Positions 1-11,749 of a DNA stretch of 64,000 nucleotides are shown here, piece by piece. A program made the position numbers and the translations under genes. Origin of the DNA: Zygaena filipendulae (Eukaryota; Arthropoda; Insecta; Lepidoptera; Zygaenidae); contig OU015662.1 of NCBI GenBank assembly GCA_907165275.2, positions 4,533,501 to 4,597,500 on the forward strand, given 5' to 3'. Position 1 is the first letter of the stretch. Every line of letters begins with the position of its first letter. A model generated the notes under the pieces. The model was not told the DNA's origin. It saw only the letters and a list, made by a program, of their open reading frames with translations, and ran no database searches.

Positions 1-2330
1 TATTCCGGTGCAATATGTTTACGGAACACGGAAATCACGTGCGTAAAGCAGCGTGGAATAGTTAGTACCTACTACATAATAGTTTGTTGCGTACATTATA
101 TTGTAATATCCATATTATAAACACACACTTCTGGACAAATCCTTTTACACACAGGTTCATCCCTTTTGGGAATCAAACCTAAGACCTCAAGCTGAGGACT
201 TGCACCAGTAGGTACAGTTGTCATCAGTGCAAGAGTGTTTAGCGTCGCCTCACATTTAGCACGATAGACAATAATAAATACAAACCTACCTATCTATGCT
301 ATTCCTTATGTCAATTTTCGAACTCATAAATTATAGTAAGTACGCTAGCTGTTCCCCGTGGTTTCACCCGCATAAGTTTCGGAATTTCCGCAGGAACTTT
401 TTTTTTTCTAAAATAAAAGTAGGCTAAGTTACTCCTTATAACATCAGCTATCTCTATCTGCCAGTGAAAGTCCCATAAAAATCAGTCCAGTCATTTCAGA
501 GATTAACAAATAGACAAACAGACAGACAAAAATTTACAAACATTATTTTTTTTTTGTACGTCGTATATATATACTTTCATAAAACATTTAGTGAAAAGCT
601 CTTAATTTGGAATTACAGACACTTTAATTTTATTTATATGTATGTATAGATATTTATATATTATGTATATAGATTACTTGTAGTACCTACGTATCACGGA
701 AAACCGTTGCACGTACCTATAGTAACATTCGCACGTGAATCACGTAGGTGATATTCATAAAATGATTACGTGAGAACCAACTTTGTCATAGAGCTAATTT
801 TATTTACTATACTTATGCCTGAGAATAAAATTAAATCTTGTGTGCGTGTGCGTTTGATTGAAAGAAATATAATTATTTTTAAAATTACAATTGTTAAAAC
901 CGTTACATTGTAAACGGTTGCTAGTGAAGGATTTTGTACAGTAAAATTTATATTTTTCATTGTTTTAATACTGGTTCGACTAATATGAATATTCATAGCG
1001 AACAATGAGAGTATTACAAAAATACAAATAAAATTTTATTATTTTGAAATAAATAATTTTTCGAGTTTTATATCGGTAAATGCGCGTCGGTCAGCAAGAA
1101 AATGCGTCTGTTCGCTATCAAAACAAAAATATGAGACCTTCTTTATCTCACATCCGCACAAACATTACGAAAACCTTTTAATTAAATGTAGAGCTGTTTT
1201 GTGCTCACCAAAAATTTATGGTCTATTAAATTTTTATATTTGAATTTTATTTACGTTAAAAATATTCTTGCGTTATCTACTATCCACCAAGGGAGAAGTG
1301 TTGAATACACATTATTTTAATATCTTTAAAATACCAATTATAGACTCTATTTATATGAGGTTAACGACTTAATTGTATCATAATTTTTCAACCGACAATG
1401 TTTACCTCGATGGTCGATTTTAGCTTTTATGTACCTATCTAACGTGTTTTTAACAATAAAAAGCTTATCTTCTCTTCTCCCTTTTATATGCAAATGGAAA
1501 CAAATTTAACCACATTGTGAGCAATTTATTTGTATTTAATTCATTAGACTCGTAATTATAATAAAATTTCCCTTCCTGTAGTTTGATAAAACAATGTATC
1601 AGACAAATTATTTCGTAGCACTGTATTATTTTTTCATCAGCTCTTCTCTAAAATGTATGTAATTATAACAATATGATTAGTACTTACCTTTGAGTATTAA
1701 TTGATGCTTATGTTTTGGTAGGTAAAGGCATTGTTTGTCTTGTAAAAAATTAAAAACTATTGTTACGATAATAGGTATCGTACAAGACATATTAATTTTA
1801 TACACTGCAAATTAACGGTTGCTTGCGGGTAAACTCTCATGAATTTTGATGATACATATTATTTTTAATATTTCCATGTATCATTCTTATTACTTTACAT
1901 GATAATAAAAGACCGTAAGAGCAACCAATTAATTATTATCCACTTCCTACTTTCTTATGAAAGGACCAAGTGATAAACGCCCTTATAAAGTAAAACATAC
2001 GAAGATGCCTCAATAAATAAATAAATAATTATGTATTGACAAGTAACGCAGCTGTCATCAAATTTGTTTCCTGATGCTGTAAGAATTTTCAGTTCCAAAT
2101 ATCTATAAAGGAGTATGCATGAAAAATAAATAAGTCGCAATGTTAATATTTCTTACTAAACGAATAATAATAGGATTCACAAGAGTGATACAAAATAAAT
2201 ATTACAAAAGAAGCAGCAAAAATCGGTAACGTTCCAAAAATTTTAAGTGTATCAAATTTTACTAACATGTTGTTAGATATTAATTACACAGCGCTGTGAC
2301 CTTTATTTCAAAGAGTAACTAAGTAAAAAA
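1..2330. other. No gene seen
   Basis: AT-rich anonymous sequence apart from the Helitron-like piece at 345-545. A weak reversed B-box-like word (GGGAATCAAACCTAA) at about 169-183 may be an old SINE relic. All open frames are short and without family features. Confidence 0.5.
345..545 (-). mobile_element. Helitron-like non-autonomous repeat (diverged)
   Basis: Begins with CTAGCTGTTCCCCGTGGTTT, the reverse of the CTAG-ended terminus described for 40344-40572. It ends in a run of ACAAACAGACAGACAAA. Several base differences from better copies mark it as old. Confidence 0.55.
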
Positions 2331-2492
2331 AGATTTACCTGTACAAATACTGTAACTTTGTTTCGATTTGGAGCATAATCTGTTAGATTTACCTGTACAA
2401 ATACTGTAACTTTGTTTCGATTTGGAGCATAATCTGTTAGATTTACCTGTACAAATACTGTAACTTTGTTTCGATTTGGAGCATAATCTGTT
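2331..2492. repeat. Three perfect tandem copies of a 54-bp unit
   Basis: Units at 2331-2384, 2385-2438 and 2439-2492 are identical by eye, followed by 6 more bases of a fourth. Because 54 is a multiple of 3 and has no stop in one minus-strand frame, it gives an open minus frame of 60 codons with an 18-residue repeat (KSNRLCSKSKQSYSICTG). On the minus strand each unit contains TACAG|GTAAATCT, a good splice-donor match. No protein family recognised; coding is doubtful. Confidence 0.9.
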
Positions 2493-2672
2493 AGATTTCA
2501 TAGGCCGATGGTAAACAAGGTTTTCTAGAACGCTCTCTGGACTCCCTTTTCTTTACCATTGACTTATTTTTAATTCGGACTTAATTGCAAGAGTTACGAC
2601 GCCGTTTCGCCGTTTTAAGACTTGGACGCTTTACGCTTCGAACCTTTTGATTGAACCAACGGAAACAACATT

Positions 2673-2995
2673 GGGCATGTTGATTAATTTTTATTTTTTA
2701 GTCCGTCTTGTAGATTATTAAAAAATATTGGACACATATTTTTTCTTTTTTTACGTAATCAAAAAATAACGGCGATATATTAAGTTGAAATTTCGCGTGA
2801 CGTCACTATTCTGACAGTTTGTATGGCGGTTTTGTGGTTAGTGACGTCACGACCTCCTCATCCTAAACTTTAATGCGCTTTATCTCTGTATATTTTAATT
2901 TATTTAAAAAAGCAAAAAATACGTGTCTATTGTTTTTTTATTTTCTAACTGACGGACTAATTAGAATTTTGATTTTCAATAGTAGTCAACATCCC
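2673..2995. mobile_element. CRE-bearing MITE, copy 1
   Basis: Begins GGGCATGTTGATTAATTTTT and ends with the inverse, AGTAGTCAACATCCC. An inner inverted part, TTAGTCCGTC, returns as GACGGACTAA. The body is shared with the copy at 5206-5542, including AATAACGGCGATATATT. Two perfect TGACGTCA palindromes face each other about 45 bp apart near the middle (2798-2850). No ORF. The host class of transposase is unknown to me. Confidence 0.8.
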
Positions 2996-3546
2996 TATTA
3001 TACTTGCCTTTTTTGAAATAAATCGTACAGGGTGGAAATTAAAGCTGGAATTGGAGGTAAAGTACTCAAAATTTTGAAGATTTTTAAAAATTAACTAATT
3101 GTACCTGCTATAAGGAACATAACATTATCAAAACGTTTAATATGTATTCGTCTATAAAAACGGGTAAACCAAAAGCGTTAAAATCTTATTTGAAAATTTA
3201 AAATATCTGAATCAGAAGAGAACAAGATCTCACGGCCTTTAAGTTTTGGCATTTCATGTCGTATGTATGTTAGTGTGGGAATATAATTGTCATACTTAAC
3301 AAATAGATGATGATAGAGTCAGATTAGGTTTATTAACATGTAAACATTATTAAATATAAACCGCTTTCTAATGAGGACATAACGTTTTAGCTAAATCCGA
3401 AAATAAACAAAAAGTATAGCGTGCGAATTTTATATCACTATAATATGACGATACCTATCATGTTGACACAAAATCGTAACATGTAGGTACGGATGCATTT
3501 TAAATCCGTACCTACGATTTAAAAATGACTTAAAATTTAAGTCAAT

Positions 3547-3593
3547 ACTGTACATAGGCAGCATTTAAGTCTTAAATGTTGCTTATGTATAGT
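3547..3593 (+). repeat. Short hairpin, 22-bp stem with G:U wobbles
   Basis: ACTGTACATAGGCAGCATTTAA and its partner ending TTGCTTATGTATAGT pair over 22 positions, the only non-Watson-Crick pairs being three G:U. The loop is 3 bases. A second, perfect 12-bp stem (GTAGGTACGGAT / ATCCGTACCTAC) lies just upstream at about 3484-3516. Confidence 0.6.
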
Positions 3594-4009
3594 CATTTTC
3601 AAACGTAAACACGTAATTTTATGTCTAAAATTGTGCATGCGATTGTGACCTATAAATAATTAAAAATGCAAAATGGTTTTCTTAGCGGGCTGTGCGCAGG
3701 ATAGCTGTATTTTTGATAATAACAATGGAATTTTTATTTTTCCCGTAGTTATTTAAATTAAAACAAATAGAAGAACTGATATAGACTGTCGACTCCACAG
3801 AACAGATAGACATCAACCCAGTTTATTGTGGGATCAAATAAAATACAGTGTCGCCGGGAGATTTTCGTACCTACATCATGCACAAAACATTCATCAACAT
3901 TGCTTGCGTTTTTACTTGGTCACCGTTAACAAAATTCACAGTTTGAGAATATAGTGGAAAAATAAATACTATATATAAATAGTGCCGTCAAAAGAAGTCC
4001 ACTTAACCG

Positions 4010-4165
4010 TGGTGCGCCTGTCCCGCCTATGTCTTTCTAGAGGTTGTCTGGAAGAGGCTAGTAAAGCAATAAGACCGCCTTTTGTATGCCCTAATTTATA
4101 AGATTTTTTTTAAACTCACTGTAACATTATTTTGGTGTACAATAAAGAGTATTCTATTCTATTCC
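4010..4165 (+). repeat. LINE 3' UTR fragment with (TATTC)n tail
   Basis: Ends GGTGTACAATAAAGAGTATT followed by TATTC repeats. It contains GTTGTCTGGAAGAG and ATAAGACCGCCTTTTGTA, words I associate with 3' ends of lepidopteran LINEs. The pattern is a 5'-truncated insertion with polyadenylation signal and short tandem tail. No coding part remains. Confidence 0.55.
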
Positions 4166-4199
4166 ACCTATAATAATAATGAATCCCTATTTCTCTAGG

Positions 4200-4455
4200 T
4201 CACAGCATCACGCGTAAATGGCTGGACCAATTTCGCTAATTCTTTTTGTTTGTGTTTGTTATTGAAAGGACTAGAAGAATAAAAGAAGTTTGGAGTTCCT
4301 GCGGGAATTTCGAAACTCACGCGGGTGAATCTCCGAAATGGTTGGACTGATTTTGACGGGACTTTCACTGCTAATTAGCTGATGTTATAAGGAGAAAATG
4401 AGGCTACTTTGGAGTTCCTGCTGGAATTCCGAAACTCATACGGGTGAAACCGCTT
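4200..4455 (+). mobile_element. Two degenerate Helitron-like copies in tandem
   Basis: Two successive blocks each contain GTTCCTGC..GGAATT and CTCACGCGGGTGAA or CTCATACGGGTGAAACCGC. Each is preceded by a TGGCTGGACCAATTT-type word. The 3' CTAG ends are lost. Confidence 0.5.
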
Positions 4456-4518
4456 TATATTTTCTTTATGGTCAACGCTTTACATTCCTTATTTCTTGCC
4501 AAGAGAAATAATTAATTA

Positions 4519-4761
4519 CTATAGCTGTCGCGCGTGGTTTCAGCCGCGATAGTTTAGAAGTTCCCGCGGAATTGTTCCATATAAACTTTGCAACCCCTTT
4601 TCATCCCCTTAGGGGTTAAATTTTCAAAAATCCTTTCTTATCGGATGCCTCGTCATACAAAGAATACACCCTCCAAGTTTCAGATCTCTACGATCAGCGG
4701 TTTAGGCTGTGCGTTAATCTATCAGTCATTCAGGACAAAGTATTTTATATGTAGGTATAGA
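4519..4761 (-). mobile_element. Helitron-like repeat, CGCGCGTGG subfamily
   Basis: Shares a distinct body with the copy at 20169-20397 (opposite orientation): the words CGGATGCC, AGTTTCAGATCTCTACGATC and GGTTTAGGCTGT. Its 3' end is the TAGCTGTCGCGCGTGGTTTC side at 4519 and its 5' end is at 4761. Confidence 0.6.
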
Positions 4762-5205
4762 TAAAAATACCAAACCAATGTCGAAAAATTGTATTACAGA
4801 CTGTACTAAATGACAACGTATAACAGTAGCTAACTGTACTGCGATAGTTGCACAAGACTGTAATTGAAATGCCAGCTTAAATTTGTTACTTTGTTTTAAA
4901 GTTTAATGGCGCTTTTCTATCTTCATTGTTTTCTTAAGTGTTAGTAATTTGTTTTAATTGATTTAAACATACTCAAAATTAAATGGGGAGAAAATGTTAT
5001 AAAATGACTGTTCCAGAACATTTTTAGCTAAAATATTTACGTAAAGATGAATTCATACACTTTGCCATGATATTAGGTACCTACTTATAGTGCTCCCATT
5101 TTTTTATACTAGATATATGTAGGTATATGCTGGAGCTTTCAAATAAAAAATTCTTATCATATGAGACTTAGGTAGGTACCATTTTTTATATATTTAGTCC
5201 CAACA

Positions 5206-5542
5206 GGCATGTCGACTAATTTTTAATTTTTAGTCCGTCTTGTAGATTATTAAAAAATATTGGACATATTTTGGTACATTGGTATTTTTTCTTTTTTTAC
5301 GTAATCAAAAAATAACGGCGATATATTGAGTTGAAATTTCGCGTGACGTCACTATTCTGACAGTTTGTATGGCGGTTTTAGCGGTTAGTGACGTCACGAC
5401 CCCTCACTCTAAACTTTAATGCGCTTTATCTCTGTATATTTTAATTTATTGGAAAAAGCAAAAACTACGTGTCAATTGTTTTTTTTATTTTCTAACTGAC
5501 GGACTAATTAGAATTTTGATTTTAAAAAGTAGTCCACATCCC
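5206..5542. mobile_element. CRE-bearing MITE, copy 2
   Basis: About 90 percent similar by eye to 2673-2995, in the same orientation, and 2.5 kb away. It has a short insertion after TTGGACATATTTTGG and a few base changes. Both TGACGTCA palindromes are intact. The inverted ends read GGCATGTCGACTAAT and AGTCCACATCCC. Confidence 0.8.
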
Positions 5543-5559
5543 TATTCTAGAAAAGCCCG

Positions 5560-8060
5560 TCCGTAGCCCTTAGTGCAAAGGTGACCATAACGTTAATTGC
5601 TGCATTGCTGCATTGTATCACAATGGACAAACCCGGACACTATAAAGAAACTGATAAATAACAAAAATTCTTAAAGAAACATGTTTCCACAACAGGTGTA
5701 TTTTATTTATTATCTTTATTATGATATGTCGGTGCATTGACAACAAAATGTTTGTATAATTAGATATACAAAAGAAAGAAAAGTTGAATGATCCTTATTA
5801 TAATTCGTTCTCATGTTTTATTAATATTTAAAAAATTAACGTTATGTGTTAGTCATTTGAGACGAAAATCATTGTACTAAAGTGCCGTATTCAGTAAAAA
5901 CTTATAACGTTAATTAAAATGTCCTTCGTTTATGCTTACAGCCTGTTTAAGCCGTAAAGAAAAAACTTTTTGTTTTTTATTTATTTATTTATTCTTTATT
6001 GCAAAGTAAGTACAAATGGCGAACTTAATGCTTTTTCAATATTTGCTGGAATTTAAAATCTGTACTAGGTACTTACTATACACCATAATTATTATATTAC
6101 CTACATATTCACCAAATTGTTCAATTTTTTATTTTTTATCTGCATGAAATCTAATTGGTAGTGCTAGAATTCACTAAATAGGTTAGTATGGAAGGTTGCA
6201 GTACTATGTGTCAAAGCTTACACAATCATAGATGCGGCGTTGTCACGGGTGATCCCCTGATCAAGTTAGCCTAGTTCAGCAGGGAATTACCACGGAATTA
6301 CACACGCTTAGACCGCAGAAGTGTACTGTCATCTATGTGTTAATAACGCATTGTACTAAGTGTACCATATGTAGGTATATGCATTTTACAAGTTGTATAA
6401 CAATATCCTTGTTATAATACAATAAAATATGTAAAATAATCTGTAACAGGTTTTATAATACATATTCTATACAGGGTGTAAGGTTAATCGAGAGAACAGG
6501 CACTTCAATTTTATTTATATGTATAGATATTAATAAAAGTATTTAATTATTAAATAAAGAGCAGTTATAGTTTGAGGAAGTCTTAAGAAATCTAATCGTA
6601 CCAATCTACTCTATATTATTATCTCACATAGTATATTTATGTTAATTTACTATATATATAGCATATAGTAAATTAACATAAATTAATACTGTAAAACACG
6701 TTGTATATCAACCTATTTAGGATGTTGCCCATGTTTTTGTGGCATTCAAAGTGTAGTATACTGTATAACTCGCGGCTGCGGTATGTGCAGCACGCATTAA
6801 AACAGCCACCGCCGTAGGTGTACTGGGCGCTCAGACATTAATTTTGTAATTAAGTGAACGATTAAATCGATTGTATAATTCGTTTGTGGCAGCGCGGGCG
6901 CGACGCGGAATTTCGATTAATATTCGGCCGCTATCTTTATCTGCTTGTGAACTTGAAACTTTAAACATAACTATAACATAAAATTGTCACTAGGTCGGTC
7001 GTAGAAACAGATAATTAGATGTATTAACAAATTATATTAGAGGCAGAATAATTAGAAAGTACCTATTATTATACCCTAGCGCAATTATAGCTACGTAATG
7101 ATAGTCGAATCATGCAAATGTTATATACAAATAATAATCACATATTGGTATGATACTCTCACTGTAATTTGGGATCTTCCCATTTACTACACATACAAAT
7201 TTAAACTTTAATAACTTCGAAAGGCAGCGCTTCGAGTCCAATTTTGCATATCAATGGTTATCGTGTCCGAAATAATAATAGCATATGAATTATATTATCC
7301 ACTTGTTCGCTAGAAAATGATTGAGGTAATAAACATGGACGAAACAAAAGTGTTATAATACGTGAGGTCTAATAAAAAACGCTCGAAGATGTGCACAATC
7401 GTCGACATTTGACCTAACCTCTGCTAGCCCACTTTTTTAAAGTGAATATTTGGAACCCTTTCATATTGCAGTACCTAATAACCATGTGTTTCAAATTATA
7501 CCAATGGCGCGAATGCGATACTAAGCAATGGCAAAATTAAAAAATTAAATACTAAATAAAATTAGTCAGCGATCCCGCTTCAGAAAAGTCTCTTCAACTC
7601 TGTCAAAGATCGGCGAACTAGTAATAACCTAAAGTTGATCATCTTACATAGAGTCAAAGGCATAAGGTAGTACCTAAGCCTATTTATTATATGCTACAGG
7701 TATTTTTGTTTTGTTATTATACGCCTTAATAGCGCTGTCAGCTGACGGACATAGGATACTAAAAATATATACCTACCTAAAACAAAAAGAGAAAGGCATC
7801 GAATCTTTTACTGAAACTGATATGTGAAATGTCTATAGGTGAACCATACGATTTTTTTCAGCAACTTTGGATTGTTTCGAAAAGTCATACTCTTATGAAC
7901 TATTATACCAAATCTATGGGTACTATTGGTTAAACGTATCTGCTCCGTGGGTTAGACTCGGTCTATGCGATCGGCGACATAACCATTCTTCAAAAATAAG
8001 TCACAAATAAATCAATAAAAACTTTTAATTTCAAAAACATTTGTGCTCATATTACAAAAA
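5560..8060. other. No gene seen
   Basis: Anonymous AT-rich DNA. The only structure I can point to is the 6636-6682 hairpin and a short GC-richer patch at 6765-6915. Confidence 0.5.
6636..6682. repeat. Perfect 20-bp stem hairpin
   Basis: TTTATGTTAATTTACTATAT (6636-6655) is perfectly inverted at 6663-6682 with a 7-bp loop. Very AT-rich; probably a small foldback element. Confidence 0.75.
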
Positions 8061-8065
8061 AAAAA

Positions 8066-8098
8066 TGAAGTTGCAAACTTCTTTTGAGAATAAAGGAT
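8066..8098 (+). repeat. 33-bp direct repeat, left copy
   Basis: Begins TGAAGTTGCAAACTTCTTTT and is identical over 33 bp with 8641-8673. It includes the small palindrome GAAGTTTGCAACTTC-like core (GAAGTTGCAAACTTC). Confidence 0.85.
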
Positions 8099-8189
8099 AT
8101 AATAAAAGAGTAGAATCCGCGAATCTGTACATTGAATATTTTTAAGAAAAACTGATAGGGGGCGATAAAAAAAGAGTAACCAACCACAA

Positions 8190-8400
8190 AAAAAGAGTTT
8201 TTAAAATTCTTTTCTGTCCGTCTGTCTGTCTGTTCGCGATAATCTCCGAATCTACTGAACGGAGTGTCATGCGGTTTTCAGAGGTAGATTAAGCTTAGCC
8301 TGGAGCTACATATAGGCTTTGTTTCATTCAAATCGGATGTCGGGAAAATAGTTGTTACATAAAAACTTTTCACGCAGGTGAAACCGCGGGGCACAGCTAG
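8190..8400 (+). mobile_element. Helitron-like repeat, first of a head-to-tail pair
   Basis: Contains GTCTGTCTGTCTGTTCGCGA and the terminal hairpin region GGTGAAACCGCGGGGCACAG. It ends exactly in CTAG at 8397-8400, where the next copy begins. The 5' end is not clearly defined. Confidence 0.65.
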
Positions 8401-8627
8401 TCCTACTAATATTATAAACGCGAAAGTTTTTAAGTATGTATGGATGGATGGATGGATGGATAGATGGATGGATGTTTGTTACACTTTCACGCAAAAACTA
8501 CTGGATTTAAATGAAACTTTACAATGATATAGCTTATACATCAGATTAACACATAGGGTACTTTTTATCCCGAAATTCCAGCTGGAAGTCTGAAATTAAC
8601 GCGGGTGAAACCGCGGGGCACAACTAA
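8401..8627 (+). mobile_element. Helitron-like repeat, second of a head-to-tail pair, with internal (GGAT)n
   Basis: Starts TCCTACTAATATTATAAACG immediately after the CTAG of the preceding copy. It carries a GGAT microsatellite at about 8440-8475 and the terminal hairpin GCGGGTGAAACCGC, and ends CTAA (8624-8627), which fits the Helitron CTRR rule. 227 bp, no ORF. Confidence 0.7.
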
Positions 8628-8640
8628 ATATAAATAAAAG

Positions 8641-8673
8641 TGAAGTTGCAAACTTCTTTTGAGAATAAAGGAT
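8641..8673 (+). repeat. 33-bp direct repeat, right copy
   Basis: Perfect match to 8066-8098. The two copies flank the pair of Helitron-like elements. Helitrons do not make target-site duplications, so another event must explain the repeat. Confidence 0.85.
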
Positions 8674-9479
8674 TCGTTAACGTGAACATCCACCGCATAC
8701 ATATTTTTAACAGCTTTCTCCATCGGAGTTTATGAAATTTTTTGACTGTTAAAGAGTTCATATGGTTTATTGAAGTTAAATCTTTGGAGACGATAAAAAA
8801 CGTTACCTATATTACATTTCACCCCTTACATGCAATTTTTGTGGAACTACCATTAAATTAATTCGTTTGGTGGTTTACAATTACCGCACCCATATATGCA
8901 CCCGTTTCAAAGGTACACCATAAGTACACCATTAGTACAACCTTATCGTCCCTATCATATAATATGCAGCGGCAAGACGGTAAATAAATTATGTACCATT
9001 AAAGCCTCCCCAATGTATCTATCTAAGTACTTACATTTGCGGGTATGCTGTTAGTTTAGACCATGGAGCTACTAAATCGAAACTCGCTAATGTGCCACAT
9101 TTCTGACAAATTAAAAAACAACAGATTTAAAATTAGAATTATTAGACGCCTTTAATTCAATGATATTATAAGTATTGTAACTTAATAAAATACAAATAAA
9201 AGCCAATAAGCATATTATGTATTATCGACATGAATTTATTGTAGATATGTATATAAGTATTATACGCATTGTTGGAGAATCTAAGAATTATAATAAAATA
9301 AAATAAAAATACGCACCTACTAAAGTTGAGTGTAATTTTTTACTTTTATTAAACAACTAAAGTTTTTTTCCAAATGCCTGAACTCATAAAGAAATTTTGT
9401 ATGTTTGGTTTATAGGATAATTTCTGGAAATACTTTATCTATTATGAAAATTCTGTCATTGGTATAGAAAACTATAGTG

Positions 9480-9576
9480 GCCCCAGTTCTTAGAATATAT
9501 GGTTTCATCACGATACAAAGAGATTCCGAGGGAATGCCGAAATCGATGCGATGAAACCGCAAGGGGAAACAACTAG
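9480..9576 (+). mobile_element. 3' end of a Helitron-like repeat
   Basis: GATGAAACCGCAAGGGGAAA followed by CAACTAG (CTAG at 9573-9576) and T. The 5' part is too diverged to place. Confidence 0.45.
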
Positions 9577-9589
9577 TCTTCGATTTATA

Positions 9590-11060
9590 GAGAAAAGTCT
9601 TATTTGTGATTGTTGATTTGTAACTTGAAATAATGTCCTGGTAGATTCGTATAAGGGTACCTACCTATTGTGCAAGTCGAGAATTAACTAATCGAAAACC
9701 TTATCCGACACCTTTGAACTGAACTCGCTGCTCTGTACATCACAGCTTCAATAAACCCACATAGGTAAGTCAGTAAACAGGCCTAAAGCCTATTGCACAC
9801 GTGTCCAGCCGACATGGAGTGTGTAACGTTGCATGGCGACAATAATTTAACGTCACAAGCCGGCACTCGCATTGAAACCACACTACAATTTAAGACTTAC
9901 GCAATAAGGCGGCCGGCATTGTCTGCCGTGTCTTGTATTACCAGCATTCAGGCACTGCACTTTATGTCGACCTCTGTCTAGTTTCTAAGTTCCTGGTACT
10001 TTTAAAACCCGCACACTATGTGATTTTGTTTGTTGCGCTTTCTTAAATATCTTAAAAGATATGAAGTTATACTCTATGAAGGTTCAAAGCTAAAAAGTGA
10101 CTTCAACTAAATGTTAGGTTCTTAATAATAATCATTTGTAACTCGATGCTTCAGTGCGTTAAAAACCAGAGCCTAAGTATTGATAAAAGTATTGTTTAAT
10201 TTTCAGAAATAAAAGTTTAATTCAAAACTTAGAAATCTCATTCGACTCGAAACGCGAGCACAACCACACAACAATAATCATGTTTAAAAAAAAAAAACAA
10301 AAAAAAAAAACAGTTTCAACAAGTCGGTTGGAAGCAAAGCGAAAAACTTTTGCTCTTTCCAAGATAGTCATTAGGTGCCCTCGTAATGTGCGCTCGTTGG
10401 ATAGTCCGGAGCGCCCTCCAATCTCGCCATAACTCTACACGTAAGAGGATTGCCTCTCCATAAGGATATCGCAACAAATTGACTGTAATTTCGTTTTTTC
10501 TTCTCACGAAATCAAATCTGAATAGATCTCATGGTAACTTTAGCATTCGTACGTGGTTTACCACTCACGATATCCCATTGGTATATAGTCAAAGAGAAAA
10601 TTGCTTATTTGAGTCCGGTATAGTTCCGGTTAGCTTTTTCACGGCTCATCATTTTGAATACTATATTGAGAGCTCTTTATGCACTTCTACAGTTGGCTGC
10701 TGCTTGAATCTTTTCAACAGCTTCGTGTAGATTTTATGAATGGTTGTTTTGGAGTAAACTACTAGAATTTCTGAATAAGACTGCGGTGACTCTCAAAAAT
10801 AATAATGATTAGCTTTTTTTGTGTAACTTAACAAAAAACTAACCTTTAACTGGTTTCACTCATGTGTCACCCGTTTAACATTAGTTTTGAGTTTCCAAAA
10901 ACTAATCGTGGTGGTGGTTAGTGACTACGCTAGTTTTGACGCGAATTAAATTCCTGAATCAGGGTAAATATTACTACGATGTATGTACACGTATGAATGT
11001 AGGTAAACAACCTTGAACCTGGATGTTTAATGTTCCATAAGTCCTAAATTTATAGAAAAA
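9590..11060. other. No gene seen; two GC-richer patches
   Basis: 9785-9985 and 10316-10510 are less AT-rich than surroundings and carry open frames of about 62-83 codons on different strands, with no recognisable domain. They may be old repeat DNA or noncoding regulatory DNA. Confidence 0.35.
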
Positions 11061-11069
11061 AAGTGTAAG

Positions 11070-11160
11070 TGTTTATAGCAGCTGTGGATACCCATAGGAC
11101 TAGCTCTGCTTAGTTTCAGACCAGCCGGCGTGTGATAATGTCTAGAAGCATTATTTACTT
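11070..11160 (+). repeat. Probable LINE 3' UTR fragment
   Basis: Contains GGATACCCATAGGACTAGCT and TGTGATAATGTC, followed by TATTTACTTATCTTATCTTA. The wording resembles 3' ends of arthropod LINEs; no coding part. It abuts a minus-strand LINE remnant, so the tail could belong to either. Confidence 0.35.
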
Positions 11161-11534
11161 ATCTTATCTTATCTTAGTCAATGGGGTAGGCAAGTAAAGC
11201 CTCGGTACTTGGACCTTGGGATCTTTTGTACCATCCCCATCCTATGCTCCTCCCTCTACTCCCTGAAAACTTCGGCGGCGAAGGCTAGTATGCAGTGGAG
11301 GGGTAAGAGCCTAAAGTCCTCTGGTTCTGGGTAGGCCGTCCCCAGAAGGTCCATACGTTTACGAGCCAAGGCATCGCACTCGCACATAAGATGTGCCATT
11401 ATTTCCACCTCTACGCCGCACTTTCTGCAGGATGAGTCGCTCGTGAGTTTCATTTTCGTGAGGTGTTCTTTTGTCCCGAAGTGACCTGTAAGCACACCAG
11501 TGATTAGGCGGGCCTGATTGCGACTTAAGAGAAG
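11161..11534 (-). pseudogene. 3' remnant of a LINE ORF2 (C-terminal CCHC region)
   Basis: The minus strand reads LLSRNQARLITGVLTGH from about 11523, then runs to a stop near 11256. It includes CRKCGVEVEIMAHLMCECDA, a CxxC..H..C motif. This arrangement (an LTGH segment, then CCHC) is typical after the RNase H region of R1/I/LOA-type LINEs, so the fragment is the last ~90 codons plus a short 3' UTR. The plus-strand TTATCTTATCTTATC at its left end would be its (GATAA)n tail. 5'-truncated; not functional. Confidence 0.75.
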
Positions 11535-11546
11535 ATTATTTACTTA

Positions 11547-11749
11547 CTAGCTGTTTCACCCGCGGTGACTTCGGAGTTCCCGCGGAAGTTCCGGGATAAA
11601 AAGTACTTACTGTTTGTCCTTCTCAGTATACCTGATAACGCATATACCAAATTCCATAAGGATCGGTTGAGCCGTTAGAGCGTGAAAGCGTAACAAACAA
11701 ACAAACAAACTCACTTGTCTTTCGCATTTATACCTAATATTAGTAAGGA
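11547..11749 (-). mobile_element. Helitron-like repeat, complete, in an A/T target
   Basis: CTAGCTGTTTCACCCGCGG at the left end and CCTAATATTAGTAAGGA at the right end. Read on the minus strand, it runs TC...CTAG between a host A and a host T, the Helitron insertion rule. 203 bp, no ORF. Confidence 0.75.

Noticed and set aside
2331..2492. CRISPR-like array
   Set aside because: The units are contiguous with no spacers, and the window is eukaryotic.
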